Origin: JBAXEO01 sp964541375
GTDB lineage: Bacteria > Actinomycetota > Coriobacteriia > Anaerosomatales > JAAXUF01
Length of the DNA: 64,000 bases
Direction: 5' to 3'
Assembly: GCA_964541375.1 (NCBI GenBank)
Contig: CAZIPT010000001.1
Span: 27,416-91,415 of the forward strand
Shown piece after piece: positions 44,691 to 52,928 of this stretch. The translations under genes and the position numbers were made by a program. Within the stretch, counting starts at the first letter, position 1, and each line of letters begins with the position of its first letter. Below the pieces are notes generated by a model. That model did not search any database and was not told the DNA's origin. It saw only the letters and a list, made by a program, of their open reading frames with translations.

Positions 44691-46862
44691 GTGACCACAA
44701 GCATCGAGGATCTGCGACTCTACGCCCGCTACGACGAGGGCACAGGTCCGGTGGTCGTGATGCTTCACGGCATCAACATGGACGGCACGGTCTTTCGTAA
44801 GGTCGTCGACACGATGGGGCCCGGCTACCGGTACATCGTCTTCGACCTGCTTGGCTTCGGACTGAGCCCCCATCCGACCGACGTCGACTACAGTGCCGAG
44901 ATGCTCGCGGTGGTGATGGACAACACTCTGAACGACCTCGGCGTCGACGAACCCTTCCTGCTGGTCGGCTACTCCCTCGGCGGGGACCTGGCCATCAAGT
45001 ACGCGGCGATGTATCCGCAGCGGCTGCGCCGGCTCTTCCTGCTCTCGGCACCGTTCTATCTGCCGCCAGAGGCGTTCTCGTCGAAGGACGTGGGCATCGA
45101 ACTGGTTCAGGCGACGGTCTACCGGTGGGCCTGGAAGCGGCTGGCCAAGTCAAAGGACCAAGGCCTGCTGGTATACAAACTCGCCTCCGGGGGTCTGGAG
45201 AAGACACTCAAGAGCGTCTTCGCCACCGAGGACCTGCCCACGCACTGGGACATCATGAGCAAGTACCTCGCGAACACAATCAACAAGGCCACCTTCATCG
45301 ACGACCTTCCAAAGCTTTCGATGCCCACCGTCTTCGCGCTGGGCATCCGCGACCCGATCGTGCGCCCCGACCAGACCCCGGCCCTCAAGAGGCTGAAGCC
45401 CGACATGGAGATCCGTCGCATCGTCGGCCTCACCGCCGACCACATGCTGCTGTGGAACATCCCCGAACGCGTGGCCGCCGAGATCCTGCGCGACGAGATC
45501 CGCGAGCTCAACGTCGCTTGGCGCGGTGGCAGCGGCGCGCCGCTCGTGCTGCTTCACGGCATCGACAGCACGTCGGCGCAGTGGCGCCCCGCCGCCGAGG
45601 CGCTCGCGAGCTCCAACGACGTCGCGGTTATCGACCTGCTCGGCTTCGGCGGCTCGCCGGTGCCGCTGTCATCGCACTACACGCTTGCCGACCAGGTCGC
45701 CGGGGTGCTCGGCACCGTCGAGATGCTTTGGGGGCCGACGCAACCGGTCAGGTTCGCTGGTTACGGCCTGGGAGCGCTCGTGGCGCTGGGGTGTGCGGCG
45801 ACCGCGCCGACGCGCAGCGCCGGTGTGATCGCATTCTCCCCCGCGCTCCTTGAGCCGAGCCACACATTCGAGGAGCTCGGCGAGAAGAGCGAAGCGGCCG
45901 CGCGCATCGTCGCGACCCGCGAGAAGATCCAGCGATACGCGACCGACGAGCGCGCTAGCTCGATGTCCGCCGAGAAGGTCGAAGCGCGCATCGTCCCGCC
46001 GATCCGTTCGCTGGACTACGCGATTCTCGGCACCGATGCCGATGCTCTGCTCGCAGACGTTCCGGCGCCGGTCCACTTCGTGGTCCCGACCGGGGACGCG
46101 CTCACGCCAGTCGACTACCTGCAGCGTGTCGCCGGCGGGCGAGAGGGCTTCGACGTCGCCACGCCTGGGGGCAGTCGGGAGCTGCCGCTTGGCGAGCCCG
46201 CCGCAGCCGTGCGCGAGATCGAGCCAGACGACGCGGACGCCGCGGCCCTCGCCCAGCGAATCGGACCCGTGCGTGTCCGCGCGAAGACCGCGTTTGTAGA
46301 CGTTGTCGGCGGCGTGGAGAACACGATGCTGCGAAACGGCGTCCTTGCGCTTGCGCTTCTGGTGGCGATCCAGTTGGTGCACCCGCTGCCCGATCGGCTC
46401 CTCGCGCTCATGTTCGCGGGTTGGGTCGCCTTCTCGGCGATCAGCACGATCATCGGTGCGGTAGGCCTGAAGCACTCGGGGAAGAACGCGTGGATCGCCT
46501 ACGTCCTGATCGGGCTGGTGGGCGTCGGCTTCGCGGTGTTCGTGGGAATCCAGCCGGACAAAGCGATGAAGGTGCTGTCACTTGTCATCGCGTTCTACGC
46601 GCTCTACCACGGCCTCTCCGACATCTACGTCGCATGGAAGATCGGCCGCACCGCCAAGCCCCGCTGGCTGCTCTTTCTGAGCGGCGCTGTGGGAATCGCC
46701 GCAGCGCTCGCGATCTTCTTCGCGCCCGGGGGCGGCCGCAACATCGTGAGGATCGCGCTGCAGGTCTACCTGCTCGCGACGGGCGTCTCGCTGCTGGCAT
46801 ACGCGCTGTCTGTGAAGGCGGCTGCACGACGCAGGGTGCGAAGCCTCATGAAGACCGCCTAG
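44691..46862 (+). CDS. double alpha/beta-hydrolase fused to a DUF308/HdeD-like membrane domain
   Basis: The 723-residue protein has three parts. Residues 1-265 form an alpha/beta-hydrolase with oxyanion loop MLHGINMDG and nucleophile elbow GYSLGGD. Residues about 275-520 form a second hydrolase (LLHGIDSTSAQWRPAAEAL) whose elbow reads GYGLGAL, so the nucleophile Ser is replaced by Gly. From about residue 545 come six membrane helices (NGVLALALLVAIQLVHPLPDRLL, FYALYHGLSDIYVAWKIG) resembling DUF308/HdeD. The catalytic domains probably lie in the cytoplasm, tethered to the membrane. GTG 44691 with GGAGG eight bases upstream is a better start than ATG 44664. The stop shares CTAG with the convergent gene. 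Confidence 0.8.
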   Translation: MTTSIEDLRLYARYDEGTGPVVVMLHGINMDGTVFRKVVDTMGPGYRYIVFDLLGFGLSPHPTDVDYSAEMLAVVMDNTLNDLGVDEPFLLVGYSLGGDLAIKYAAMYPQRLRRLFLLSAPFYLPPEAFSSKDVGIELVQATVYRWAWKRLAKSKDQGLLVYKLASGGLEKTLKSVFATEDLPTHWDIMSKYLANTINKATFIDDLPKLSMPTVFALGIRDPIVRPDQTPALKRLKPDMEIRRIVGLTADHMLLWNIPERVAAEILRDEIRELNVAWRGGSGAPLVLLHGIDSTSAQWRPAAEALASSNDVAVIDLLGFGGSPVPLSSHYTLADQVAGVLGTVEMLWGPTQPVRFAGYGLGALVALGCAATAPTRSAGVIAFSPALLEPSHTFEELGEKSEAAARIVATREKIQRYATDERASSMSAEKVEARIVPPIRSLDYAILGTDADALLADVPAPVHFVVPTGDALTPVDYLQRVAGGREGFDVATPGGSRELPLGEPAAAVREIEPDDADAAALAQRIGPVRVRAKTAFVDVVGGVENTMLRNGVLALALLVAIQLVHPLPDRLLALMFAGWVAFSAISTIIGAVGLKHSGKNAWIAYVLIGLVGVGFAVFVGIQPDKAMKVLSLVIAFYALYHGLSDIYVAWKIGRTAKPRWLLFLSGAVGIAAALAIFFAPGGGRNIVRIALQVYLLATGVSLLAYALSVKAAARRRVRSLMKTA

Positions 46863-47692
46863 CCGCGCAGCTCGTCCTGCTCCGCAAGCAGGAAGTCTCG
46901 CACCAGGTCTCCCACGTGGGCATCGAACAGAATCGAAAGGTGGCCGAGATAAGGCACTTCTTGGTTGACGACCTTCTCCCCATCGAGCATCGACGTCTGG
47001 ACGGGGTAGACGACATTGTCGTGTGCCGAGTAGACCGAGAGCACCGGCACGTCGCCGGTCTCGAGCTTCCGGCTCGCCCAGTACTTCGAATCCGACCTCA
47101 GCTGCCGGCCGGACTGGCCGATGATCGGCCCGCGCCAGAGCACGCCGTGCGCAGGCAGTGCGACAAGAGCCGCGCGCCTGATGAGCTCAGGGTGATCGGC
47201 GATGATATCGAGGGCCAACAGCCCTCCCGACGAATGGGTCAAGAGGTCGACCTGCGTCGCCCCGGTCCGAGCGAGAACTCGCTCGACGAAGGCCAGGACA
47301 TTGTCGGCGGACCGGTCGAGCGACTGCGGCCAGAAGAAGTTGCAGGCATAGAGGGGGCCAGAGCCGCTCGTGAGCAGCCGTGACGCGAGGTAGAGGAAGT
47401 CGACACGGTTCTGGAAGTAGCCGTGGAGCATGACGACCGGCACCTCGCCGCCGCCGGTCAACATCCGCTTGCCGAAGAGCTGAAACCACGGCATGAGCGG
47501 CTGTGACCACGCAACGTTCCATGTCTCGAGCAGCGCGGAGCGAAGGAGTCGCGCAGGCGGCCCGGCCGGAAGCTGCCGCCACGCGACCGCATAGCTGACC
47601 AGGACGTAGAGGGCGCCCGCAAGCCACACGACCACGATCCAGCAGGCGGCAACGATGAGGACGACCCTGGCGATCGCAAGCGGCTCGATCAT
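46859..47692 (-). CDS. membrane-anchored alpha/beta-hydrolase (lipase-like)
   Basis: The 277-residue protein has one N-terminal membrane helix (ARVVLIVAACWIVVVWLAGALYVLVSYAVA), then a hydrolase fold with VVMLHGYFQNRVDFLYLASRL, the elbow LTHSSGGLLALDI (nucleophile Ser), SVYSAHDNVVYP (acid) and VPYLGHLSILFD (His). This pattern is close to triacylglycerol lipase class 2 / PGAP1-like enzymes. Start at ATG 47692 directly before the helix; the ribosome binding site is weak, and a GTG at 47788 is the alternative. It converges with, and overlaps by CTAG, the double-hydrolase gene. Confidence 0.78.
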   Translation of the reverse strand: MIEPLAIARVVLIVAACWIVVVWLAGALYVLVSYAVAWRQLPAGPPARLLRSALLETWNVAWSQPLMPWFQLFGKRMLTGGGEVPVVMLHGYFQNRVDFLYLASRLLTSGSGPLYACNFFWPQSLDRSADNVLAFVERVLARTGATQVDLLTHSSGGLLALDIIADHPELIRRAALVALPAHGVLWRGPIIGQSGRQLRSDSKYWASRKLETGDVPVLSVYSAHDNVVYPVQTSMLDGEKVVNQEVPYLGHLSILFDAHVGDLVRDFLLAEQDELRG

Positions 47693-47955
47693 CGTTGGTG
47701 GCCTTGGCTCCGCCTTCGCCGGCTTTGAGTCGGGCACGAGTTCTTGAGCAGGCGCACCTTGCTGGCTCCCCCAATCGCGCGCACCCACGGGTGCGCACAG
47801 CGCGCGCTGCAGGATACGGACGCCCGCGAGTGCCTGCTACGCCCATGAAGCGAGTATGCGAGTCGTGCCTGAATGAGACAAGCGCGGAGGAGGGGGACCG
47901 TCGGTCGCGCGGCAACTCACGCGCCGAGCGCGCGCCTCCCAGCCAGCTGAGCTGA

Positions 47956-48132
47956 CTACTTGGACCTGTCAACACCCCACTGTATCAGCCACATCACGAG
48001 GCCCAGGATTGCGATGACGAGTCCACTCAGCACAAGGATGAAACCGAACTGCTTGTCGCTGATCGTCCATACGACACCGCCGACAATTGCGACGAGCGTG
48101 CCCACGCCAGCAGTCACCCAATATGCCTTCAC
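47956..48132 (-). CDS. 58-residue two-helix membrane protein
   Basis: A short gene with GTG start 48132 and GAGGG five bases upstream. It encodes MKAYWVTAGVGTLVAIVGG..., a first helix, the loop TISDKQFG, a second helix (FILVLSGLVIAILGLVMW) and a polar tail IQWGVDRSK. Codon third positions are GC-rich as in its neighbours and no other frame is open on this stretch. Family unknown. Confidence 0.7.
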   Translation of the reverse strand: MKAYWVTAGVGTLVAIVGGVVWTISDKQFGFILVLSGLVIAILGLVMWLIQWGVDRSK

Positions 48133-48297
48133 TGTGCCCTCTTTTCCCCAAACGCTCGGTCTGAGGGGCTCGGCGCCCGCTTCGTATGACGGCGACTATA
48201 TCGCGTGGTTGAACGCTCCCCCGTGCCACCTTGTTCTGCGCATCTGGCCCAAAACCCTGCATCGGAGCAATCGGTTCGCTTGGGTAGAATCGCAAGC

Positions 48298-48792
48298 ATG
48301 GACATCTCCGAGATCACCCCTCGTGTCTTCGTCTCCTCTTGGCCCAAGCCCGGCGAGTCACCGCACGTCGCCGGCCTCGGCATTCGGCTCGTCATCAGCA
48401 TGACTCGAGCCGAGCCGCTGTCTGAGTTCTGCGACGAGCCTCTCGACTGGGTCCACGTCCCCTCGATCGACTCGCCGCTCACGCCGATTCCGCTCAAACG
48501 ACTGCGAACCGGCGTCGAGGCTGCGATTCCCGTGCTGGCAACCGGCGGTGGTGTCCTCTGTCACTGCCGAGAAGGTCGCCACCGCAGCGTCGCGATGGCG
48601 TGCTGCATCCTGATCGCGCAGGGCTGCTCCGCCCAGAAGGCCATGGACCTGGTGATCTCCCGCCGAAAAGTGGCGGATCCAAAAGCGTTCTGGATCGCGC
48701 CGCGCATTCGCAAGTTCGAGCGCCTCTGGAATGGTGGCTGGAGCGCGGAGATACCCGTCCCTGAAAGCGCACGAGAGGCGGAATGCACATGA
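48298..48792 (+). CDS. dual-specificity / tyrosine phosphatase-like protein
   Basis: The 164-residue protein is a compact cysteine phosphatase: the P-loop is HCREGRHRS (pattern HCxxGxxRS) about two thirds along, and LDWVHVPSIDSPLTPIP supplies an aspartate loop upstream. This is the DSP/PTP fold without extra domains. Its 3' end overlaps the lipid-kinase-like gene, so the two are cotranscribed. ATG 48298 is the only reasonable start; there is little ribosome binding site. Confidence 0.83.
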   Translation: MDISEITPRVFVSSWPKPGESPHVAGLGIRLVISMTRAEPLSEFCDEPLDWVHVPSIDSPLTPIPLKRLRTGVEAAIPVLATGGGVLCHCREGRHRSVAMACCILIAQGCSAQKAMDLVISRRKVADPKAFWIAPRIRKFERLWNGGWSAEIPVPESAREAECT

Positions 48793-49688
48793 AGGTGCAC
48801 GTGGTGATCAATCCGGGGTCGGGACAGCCGCAGCCGGTGCTTCACACGCTCAACTCCGTGTTTCGCGAGGCCGATGTCGAGTGGGACGCCTCGCTCACTC
48901 ATAAGTCCGGTGATGCGTTCGGTCAGGCTCGCGACGCTGCGTCCGCTGGTGTCGAGGTGGTTGTCGCCTACGGCGGCGACGGGACAGTCATGGAGGTCGC
49001 CGAGGGGGTCGCCGGCACCGGGGCGGTTCTGGGCGTGCTTCCCGGCGGCACCGCGAATCTCATGGCGCACGAACTGGGAGTCGCGGTCGGCATCGAAAAG
49101 GCGGCGCAGATAATCGTCGACCCCAAGAGCAAGCGGGTTCCAATCGATCTGGGGCTGGCAAACGGTAAGCACTACATCCTCCGCTGCGGCGCAGGCTGGG
49201 GTGCTCGGCAGGTTGCGGAGGCAACCCGCGAACTCAAGGACCGCTGGGGTACCCTCGCCTACTTCTTCGGCAAGGTGAAAGCGTGGGGAGAAAGCGACGT
49301 GGTGCGCTACGTTGTGGAGATGGATGGCGTCACGCACGAGTTTGAGGCGTTCTCGGTAAGCGTGGTGAACGCGGGAAACGTCGGGCTGGGGCCGCTGCGC
49401 CTCGGGCGTCACATCTCGGTCAGCGACGGGCTGCTCGACTTGCTGGTGCTGCGCGGGAAGGGCGTCAAGGCGCTCGGTCAGCTGAGCACCGCAGTTGCGG
49501 GAATGTCTAGCGGCACTGAGATAGAGCACGCACAGGGAAGGCGTTTCCGCGTCGAGGCGACGCCCGCCCAGCCGGTTCAGCTCGACGGCGAACTCGTTGG
49601 GGACACGCCGCTCGACATCGAAGTGGTGCCCGGGGCGCTCACGGCAATCGTGCCAGCCGCATTGCCCGTTGGAACGGGGCGCGAATAG
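48783..49688 (+). CDS. diacylglycerol/sphingosine kinase family (DAGK catalytic) protein
   Basis: The 301-residue protein has the DAGK fold: HVVINPGSGQ, VVAYGGDGTVMEVAEGV (GGDGT nucleotide motif, about residue 61), GVLPGGTANLMAHELGV, then the C-terminal beta-sandwich ending QLDGELVGDTPLDIEVVPGAL. YegS/DgkB/LCB5-like enzymes phosphorylate diacylglycerol or related lipids. ATG 48783 or 48789 both possible with GAGAGGCGG upstream. It overlaps the phosphatase gene by 10 bases. Confidence 0.9.
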   Translation: MHMKVHVVINPGSGQPQPVLHTLNSVFREADVEWDASLTHKSGDAFGQARDAASAGVEVVVAYGGDGTVMEVAEGVAGTGAVLGVLPGGTANLMAHELGVAVGIEKAAQIIVDPKSKRVPIDLGLANGKHYILRCGAGWGARQVAEATRELKDRWGTLAYFFGKVKAWGESDVVRYVVEMDGVTHEFEAFSVSVVNAGNVGLGPLRLGRHISVSDGLLDLLVLRGKGVKALGQLSTAVAGMSSGTEIEHAQGRRFRVEATPAQPVQLDGELVGDTPLDIEVVPGALTAIVPAALPVGTGRE

Positions 49689-49713
49689 CGCCGATGCGGG
49701 GGGTCTTTCAACG

Positions 49714-49806
49714 CTAGGACTTATCTCTTCTGATGTTGATGATCCACGCAATCACGAAGACGACCGCCGCGAGGGCAACGAGCCCCAGTATCCATCCGTT
49801 GAACAT
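49714..49806 (-). CDS. 30-residue single-helix membrane protein
   Basis: ATG 49806, with GGAGGGGG seven bases upstream, encodes MFNGWILGLVALAAVVF..., one membrane helix ending in a basic tail (NIRRDKS). The strong ribosome binding site and classic positive-inside tail support a real gene despite its length. Convergent with the lipid-kinase-like gene, 25 bases apart. Function unknown. Confidence 0.65.
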   Translation of the reverse strand: MFNGWILGLVALAAVVFVIAWIINIRRDKS

Positions 49807-50106
49807 GGCCAAACCCCCTCCCCGTCCGCTCTGCTCTCGAGTATAGCCGCTCGGAGAGTGGTCCCTGTTCGCGGTGGGTGCGCTTGCGTCACCAGCCGCG
49901 AAGGCAGCTCGCAAGCCGTCGCATTCGGAATCTGAGAGCCAACGAATATGGTTGCAGGTTACCGGTTCGGTATCCCATCTCGAATGTGATTACAGTAGAA
50001 TTTGAACGCGAACGGTCCGTTGGAGTTGGGCAACGGGAGTGTGGCCGCTATGTGAGTCGAGTTCACATCAGCGGGTCGAGTCGGAAGACGATCCAGGGGA
50101 GAAGAA
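49807..50106. other. 300-base intergenic region upstream of DUF1269 copy 2
   Basis: It separates the 30-residue gene from the second DUF1269 gene. The part from 49.95 to 50.02 kb is AT-richer (ATGTGATTACAGTAGAAT) and presumably carries the DUF1269 promoter, but no well-spaced pair of boxes was found. No RNA gene seen. Confidence 0.5.
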
Positions 50107-50628
50107 ATGTCTGACGAGAAGTACGGCGATCTTCCGTACGTGGCGTTCATCGGCGCGTACGCGGACGTGGAGGACGCGAAGGCGGACTTCGACGGCATCA
50201 AGGCTCTACACGCCAACCTGTGGATCGGGCCGTACGACGGCGCACTGTTCACCAAGGAAGAGGGCGGCAAGGTCAAGATTCTCGATCGCGACTCAGCCGC
50301 TACGGGCGGCGCCGGACTGCTCGGCGGACTGGTTGGCGCCTTCATCGGACTCATCTTCCCGCCGTCGATCATCATGGGCGGCGCTGTCGGCACCGCTGTG
50401 GGCGCACTCGCTGGCCACCTCTTCGGCGGGTTCAAGCGCAGTGACATCAAGGAGATCGGCGACATGCTGGACGAGGGCACGGCCGGCATCGTGATGATCG
50501 GTGTGGCCACCCCTGAGATGGGCGCCGACCTGTACATGAAGCGTGCCGCGAGAGTCGCCAAGAAGCAGGTCGACGCGGATGCCAAGGATCTCAAGAAGGC
50601 CATCGACGAGGCCGCCAAGTCGAACTAG
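50107..50628 (+). CDS. DUF1269 family protein (copy 2)
   Basis: A 173-residue protein with the same parts as copy 1: VAFIGAYADVEDAKADFDGIKALHANLWIG, a glycine-zipper (LLGGLVGAFIGLIFPPSIIMGGAVGTAVGALAG), MLDEGTAGIVMIGVA and a basic helical tail (MKRAARVAKKQVDADAKDLKKAIDEA). The ADVEDAKADF block is identical in both copies. ATG 50107 follows GGGAGAAG. It is followed by a strong terminator, so it is probably transcribed alone. Confidence 0.85.
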   Translation: MSDEKYGDLPYVAFIGAYADVEDAKADFDGIKALHANLWIGPYDGALFTKEEGGKVKILDRDSAATGGAGLLGGLVGAFIGLIFPPSIIMGGAVGTAVGALAGHLFGGFKRSDIKEIGDMLDEGTAGIVMIGVATPEMGADLYMKRAARVAKKQVDADAKDLKKAIDEAAKSN

Positions 50629-50660
50629 CGCGCAACGGCGAGGACAGACGGCTTCACACA

Positions 50661-50689
50661 GACCCGCCTCATTCCGAGGCGGGTCTTTT
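50661..50689 (+). terminator. rho-independent terminator of DUF1269 copy 2
   Basis: GACCCGCCTC, five-base loop, GAGGCGGGTC, then TTTT: a 10-bp perfect stem with T-run 32 bases past the stop codon. The best textbook terminator in the window. Confidence 0.85.
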
Positions 50690-50698
50690 GCCGTTCCG

Positions 50699-51463
50699 CT
50701 AGGCAGCGGGTGTGCGATCACGCCCGAGGTTGGACACAAGGATCGCGACGACCGTCACCAGATAGAGCTGACCGACGAGCGCCTCCGTCACGGACAGCAT
50801 GCGCCCAATTCCGGTCGACGCGGTGAGGTCGCCGTACCCGACCGTGGTCAGCGTGACGAAACTGTAGTAGATGAAGTCGGACGCAATCGGAGTCCTGCCG
50901 CCCAAGAAGAACGCTTGGGCCGCCGTTGTCCCTGGCCCTGCGTTGGCCACGAGCGACGGGTACCAAATGAGAACAACGTCGCCGATAAGGGAGTAGACCA
51001 CGGCGAATAGCAGGCCGAACATCAGGTAGATGTCTGCGGCGCCTGCGACCGTGTTGAGGGTGACTCGGGGATGCTGCACGACTCGGCGCCCGATGATGAC
51101 CGGGACCAAAAAGCATGTCGCGACGGTCGCCAACTTGAAGGCGACCCGGCCGCCAGTGCCTATTCCAAGCGCCTGAGCGACGACGGCTGCCCCAAAGAGC
51201 CCGGCGACTACCACGCCGGTCACCACAACGGTTCGCCGCTCGGAGTTCGATGTCACAAGCGTGACCACCAGGGTCAGCGTCAGCGACATCGCAAACAGCA
51301 CCATCCCGACAGCATTCTGGGTCAGGAAGGCGTTCAGGAGAATCGTCATCATGACGAGTACGAAGACCAGCACGTAGCGGTCGTTGTTCGCAAGACGCCA
51401 GCCTCTTTCAGCCAGCTCCTCGGCCTCGCTCTCGATGCGCTCTACGATCCTCTTGTCTTGCAT
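50699..51463 (-). CDS. ion-channel (Kv-like pore) membrane protein, paralogue
   Basis: A 254-residue, six-helix protein with the K+ filter TVGYGDL and pore helix SDFIYYSFVTLTT near residue 205, and GRTPIASDFIYYS and TEALVGQLYLV shared with the 29.9-kb channel. The N terminus has a charged helix (RIVERIESEAEELAERGWRL) before NNDRYVLVFVLV. No RCK domain. ATG 51463 preceded by AAGGTGAAGG; longer starts cross a terminator. Confidence 0.85.
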   Translation of the reverse strand: MQDKRIVERIESEAEELAERGWRLANNDRYVLVFVLVMMTILLNAFLTQNAVGMVLFAMSLTLTLVVTLVTSNSERRTVVVTGVVVAGLFGAAVVAQALGIGTGGRVAFKLATVATCFLVPVIIGRRVVQHPRVTLNTVAGAADIYLMFGLLFAVVYSLIGDVVLIWYPSLVANAGPGTTAAQAFFLGGRTPIASDFIYYSFVTLTTVGYGDLTASTGIGRMLSVTEALVGQLYLVTVVAILVSNLGRDRTPAA

Positions 51464-51567
51464 CGCCTTCACCTTTGCCTCTCTGCACGCGTGCCGACTG
51501 TCACCCGCGTCGATTCCGAAGTGAACGCCAACCGGACCGTGGCGGTGGGTTGTCGATTCACGATACA

Positions 51568-51600
51568 AGAACGCCCCCAACGCATCGCTGGGGGCGTTCT
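51568..51600 (-). terminator. terminator of the SHOCT protein gene
   Basis: AGAACGCCCCCA, nine-base loop, TGGGGGCGTTCT: a 12-bp perfect stem, reached on the minus strand 59 bases past the SHOCT gene stop and upstream of the channel gene. Followed by TTGTATC. Confidence 0.65.
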
Positions 51601-51658
51601 GAGATTCAAACGGTCGTACCGACAGGCGCCGCTCTGGATCGGGTAGCGAACGACACCG

Positions 51659-52051
51659 CTATTTTGCGAGCGCCTTGGCCTTGATGGCGTCGAACTCGGG
51701 CTGAGTGATGGAACCCTTGTCGAGCAGCGCCTGAGCCTTTGTGATGTCGTCGAGCGCCGAGCCGCCCTCCAGGCGCGCCTGAGTGGCTTGCGCCTCAGCC
51801 ATCATGCGCTGGTCCTGCTCAGTGTTCTTGGGGCGCACGATCATGTAGATCAGGATGCCGAGGAACGGCACGACAAAGATGAGAAGGATCCATCCGGCCT
51901 TGCCCCAGCCGGACAGGTTCTCGCGGGTGAAGATGTCCGAAAACACGCGGATGAACATCCAGATGACTATGAACAGCAGGTAGAACATGAGCATCCACCA
52001 GATGAACTCCAAGACCGGATTGCTATTGAACACCGACGCGCTGCCAAACAT
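51659..52051 (-). CDS. PLDc_N-like membrane protein with SHOCT domain
   Basis: The 130-residue protein has two membrane helices: the first near VLEFIWWMLMFYLLFIVIWMFI; the second, GWILLIFVVPFLGILIYMIVRP, matches the PLDc_N (phospholipase D nuclease N-terminal) pattern. A coiled linker leads to a C-terminal SHOCT motif (LDDITKAQALLDKGSITQPEFDAIKAKAL). SHOCT segments are thought to mediate oligomerisation. ATG 52051 with GAGGGGG upstream; the ATG at 52141 lies at an inverted repeat and is rejected. Confidence 0.87.
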   Translation of the reverse strand: MFGSASVFNSNPVLEFIWWMLMFYLLFIVIWMFIRVFSDIFTRENLSGWGKAGWILLIFVVPFLGILIYMIVRPKNTEQDQRMMAEAQATQARLEGGSALDDITKAQALLDKGSITQPEFDAIKAKALAK

Positions 52052-52116
52052 GTGATCCCCCTCTTTCGGTCTGTACAGATCTGGACGAATGCCCCCGCCC
52101 TGCGGCTCGTTGAACC

Positions 52117-52138
52117 ACGGAATCGTCTTCGATTCCGT
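52117..52138. promoter_or_regulatory. 22-base inverted repeat between SHOCT and TetR genes
   Basis: ACGGAATCG-TCTT-CGATTCCGT: perfect 9-base arms around a four-base centre, in the divergent gap between the SHOCT and TetR genes. Length and symmetry suit a TetR-family operator; it could alternatively fold as an RNA hairpin in the SHOCT leader. Confidence 0.45.
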
Positions 52139-52172
52139 CAACGAGTAAGCTCATACTGTTATAGATTACTGA

Positions 52173-52182
52173 TTGACGTCAA
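52173..52182. promoter_or_regulatory. TTGACGTCAA palindrome upstream of TetR
   Basis: A perfect 10-base palindrome in the same divergent gap, 82 bases before the TetR start. Its first half doubles as a -35-like TTGACG on either strand, so bound protein would block transcription. No well-placed -10 was found. Confidence 0.35.
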
Positions 52183-52263
52183 CATATCGCCTGTGGAGCC
52201 GCAGGGGTCAGGATCGCCGATGGGGTCGCGCGGTCCGTGCATTCGAGGGGGTGCTGAGGCCAG

Positions 52264-52854
52264 ATGGTGGCTAAGCGACTTGCGAACGGTCGTCGCGAGG
52301 ACCTGCTGGACGGTGTGATGCGAATCATCGGCGAACGTGGGTTCTCGGATGTCCGAATCTCGGAGATCGCTGCAGAGTTGCACTGTTCGGTTGCATCGCT
52401 CTACAAAATCGCGCCGAGCAAGGACAGCCTGGTGCTTCTCGCAATAGGCCGCTGGGGCGAACTCACGCTCGCAAACCTGGAGGTGTGCGCCAAAAGGGGC
52501 AAGACTCCCTCAGAGCGGGCCCGCTGCTATTTCATCGCGGGGGCCGAGAGCCTTCATCCCCTTTCTCTGGCGTTCTTCAGCGATGTTGATCGCTTTGAAT
52601 CGACACGGATCGTCTGGCGGACCACGATCGTGGATCGCTACATCGACCGCTTCGTCGAGTTGGTGGCGCTAGCGCAGGAGGCAGGCGAAGTCCGTCACAT
52701 CAGCAGCCGGTTCCTGGGAGAGATGCTCCGACAGATCGGGTTCGTGACACGCAACGAGCGTGTGTTGCGCGAGAGCGGGCTCACGAATGAGCAGGCCGTG
52801 CTTGAAGTCGACCGGATCGTCTGGGACGGAATACGGGTGAGCCCCGACGTGTGA
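52264..52854 (+). CDS. TetR family transcriptional regulator
   Basis: A 196-residue protein with an N-terminal TetR helix-turn-helix (LDGVMRIIGERGFSDVRISEIAAELHCSVASLYKIAPSKDSLVLLAI) and an all-helical ligand domain. The usual Tyr in the helix-turn-helix (LYxxFxxK) is present in altered form as LYKIAPSKD. It is followed by ClC, SulP, PASTA and cardiolipin synthase genes in the same direction and is the likely local regulator. ATG 52264 with GAGG four bases upstream. Confidence 0.9.
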   Translation: MVAKRLANGRREDLLDGVMRIIGERGFSDVRISEIAAELHCSVASLYKIAPSKDSLVLLAIGRWGELTLANLEVCAKRGKTPSERARCYFIAGAESLHPLSLAFFSDVDRFESTRIVWRTTIVDRYIDRFVELVALAQEAGEVRHISSRFLGEMLRQIGFVTRNERVLRESGLTNEQAVLEVDRIVWDGIRVSPDV

Positions 52855-52928
52855 CTACGCGATTATGCGCCGCAGCTGCGACTCGGCCAACCGACTCACG
52901 GCAGATCCGAGAAGAGGAGGCACGGGCC

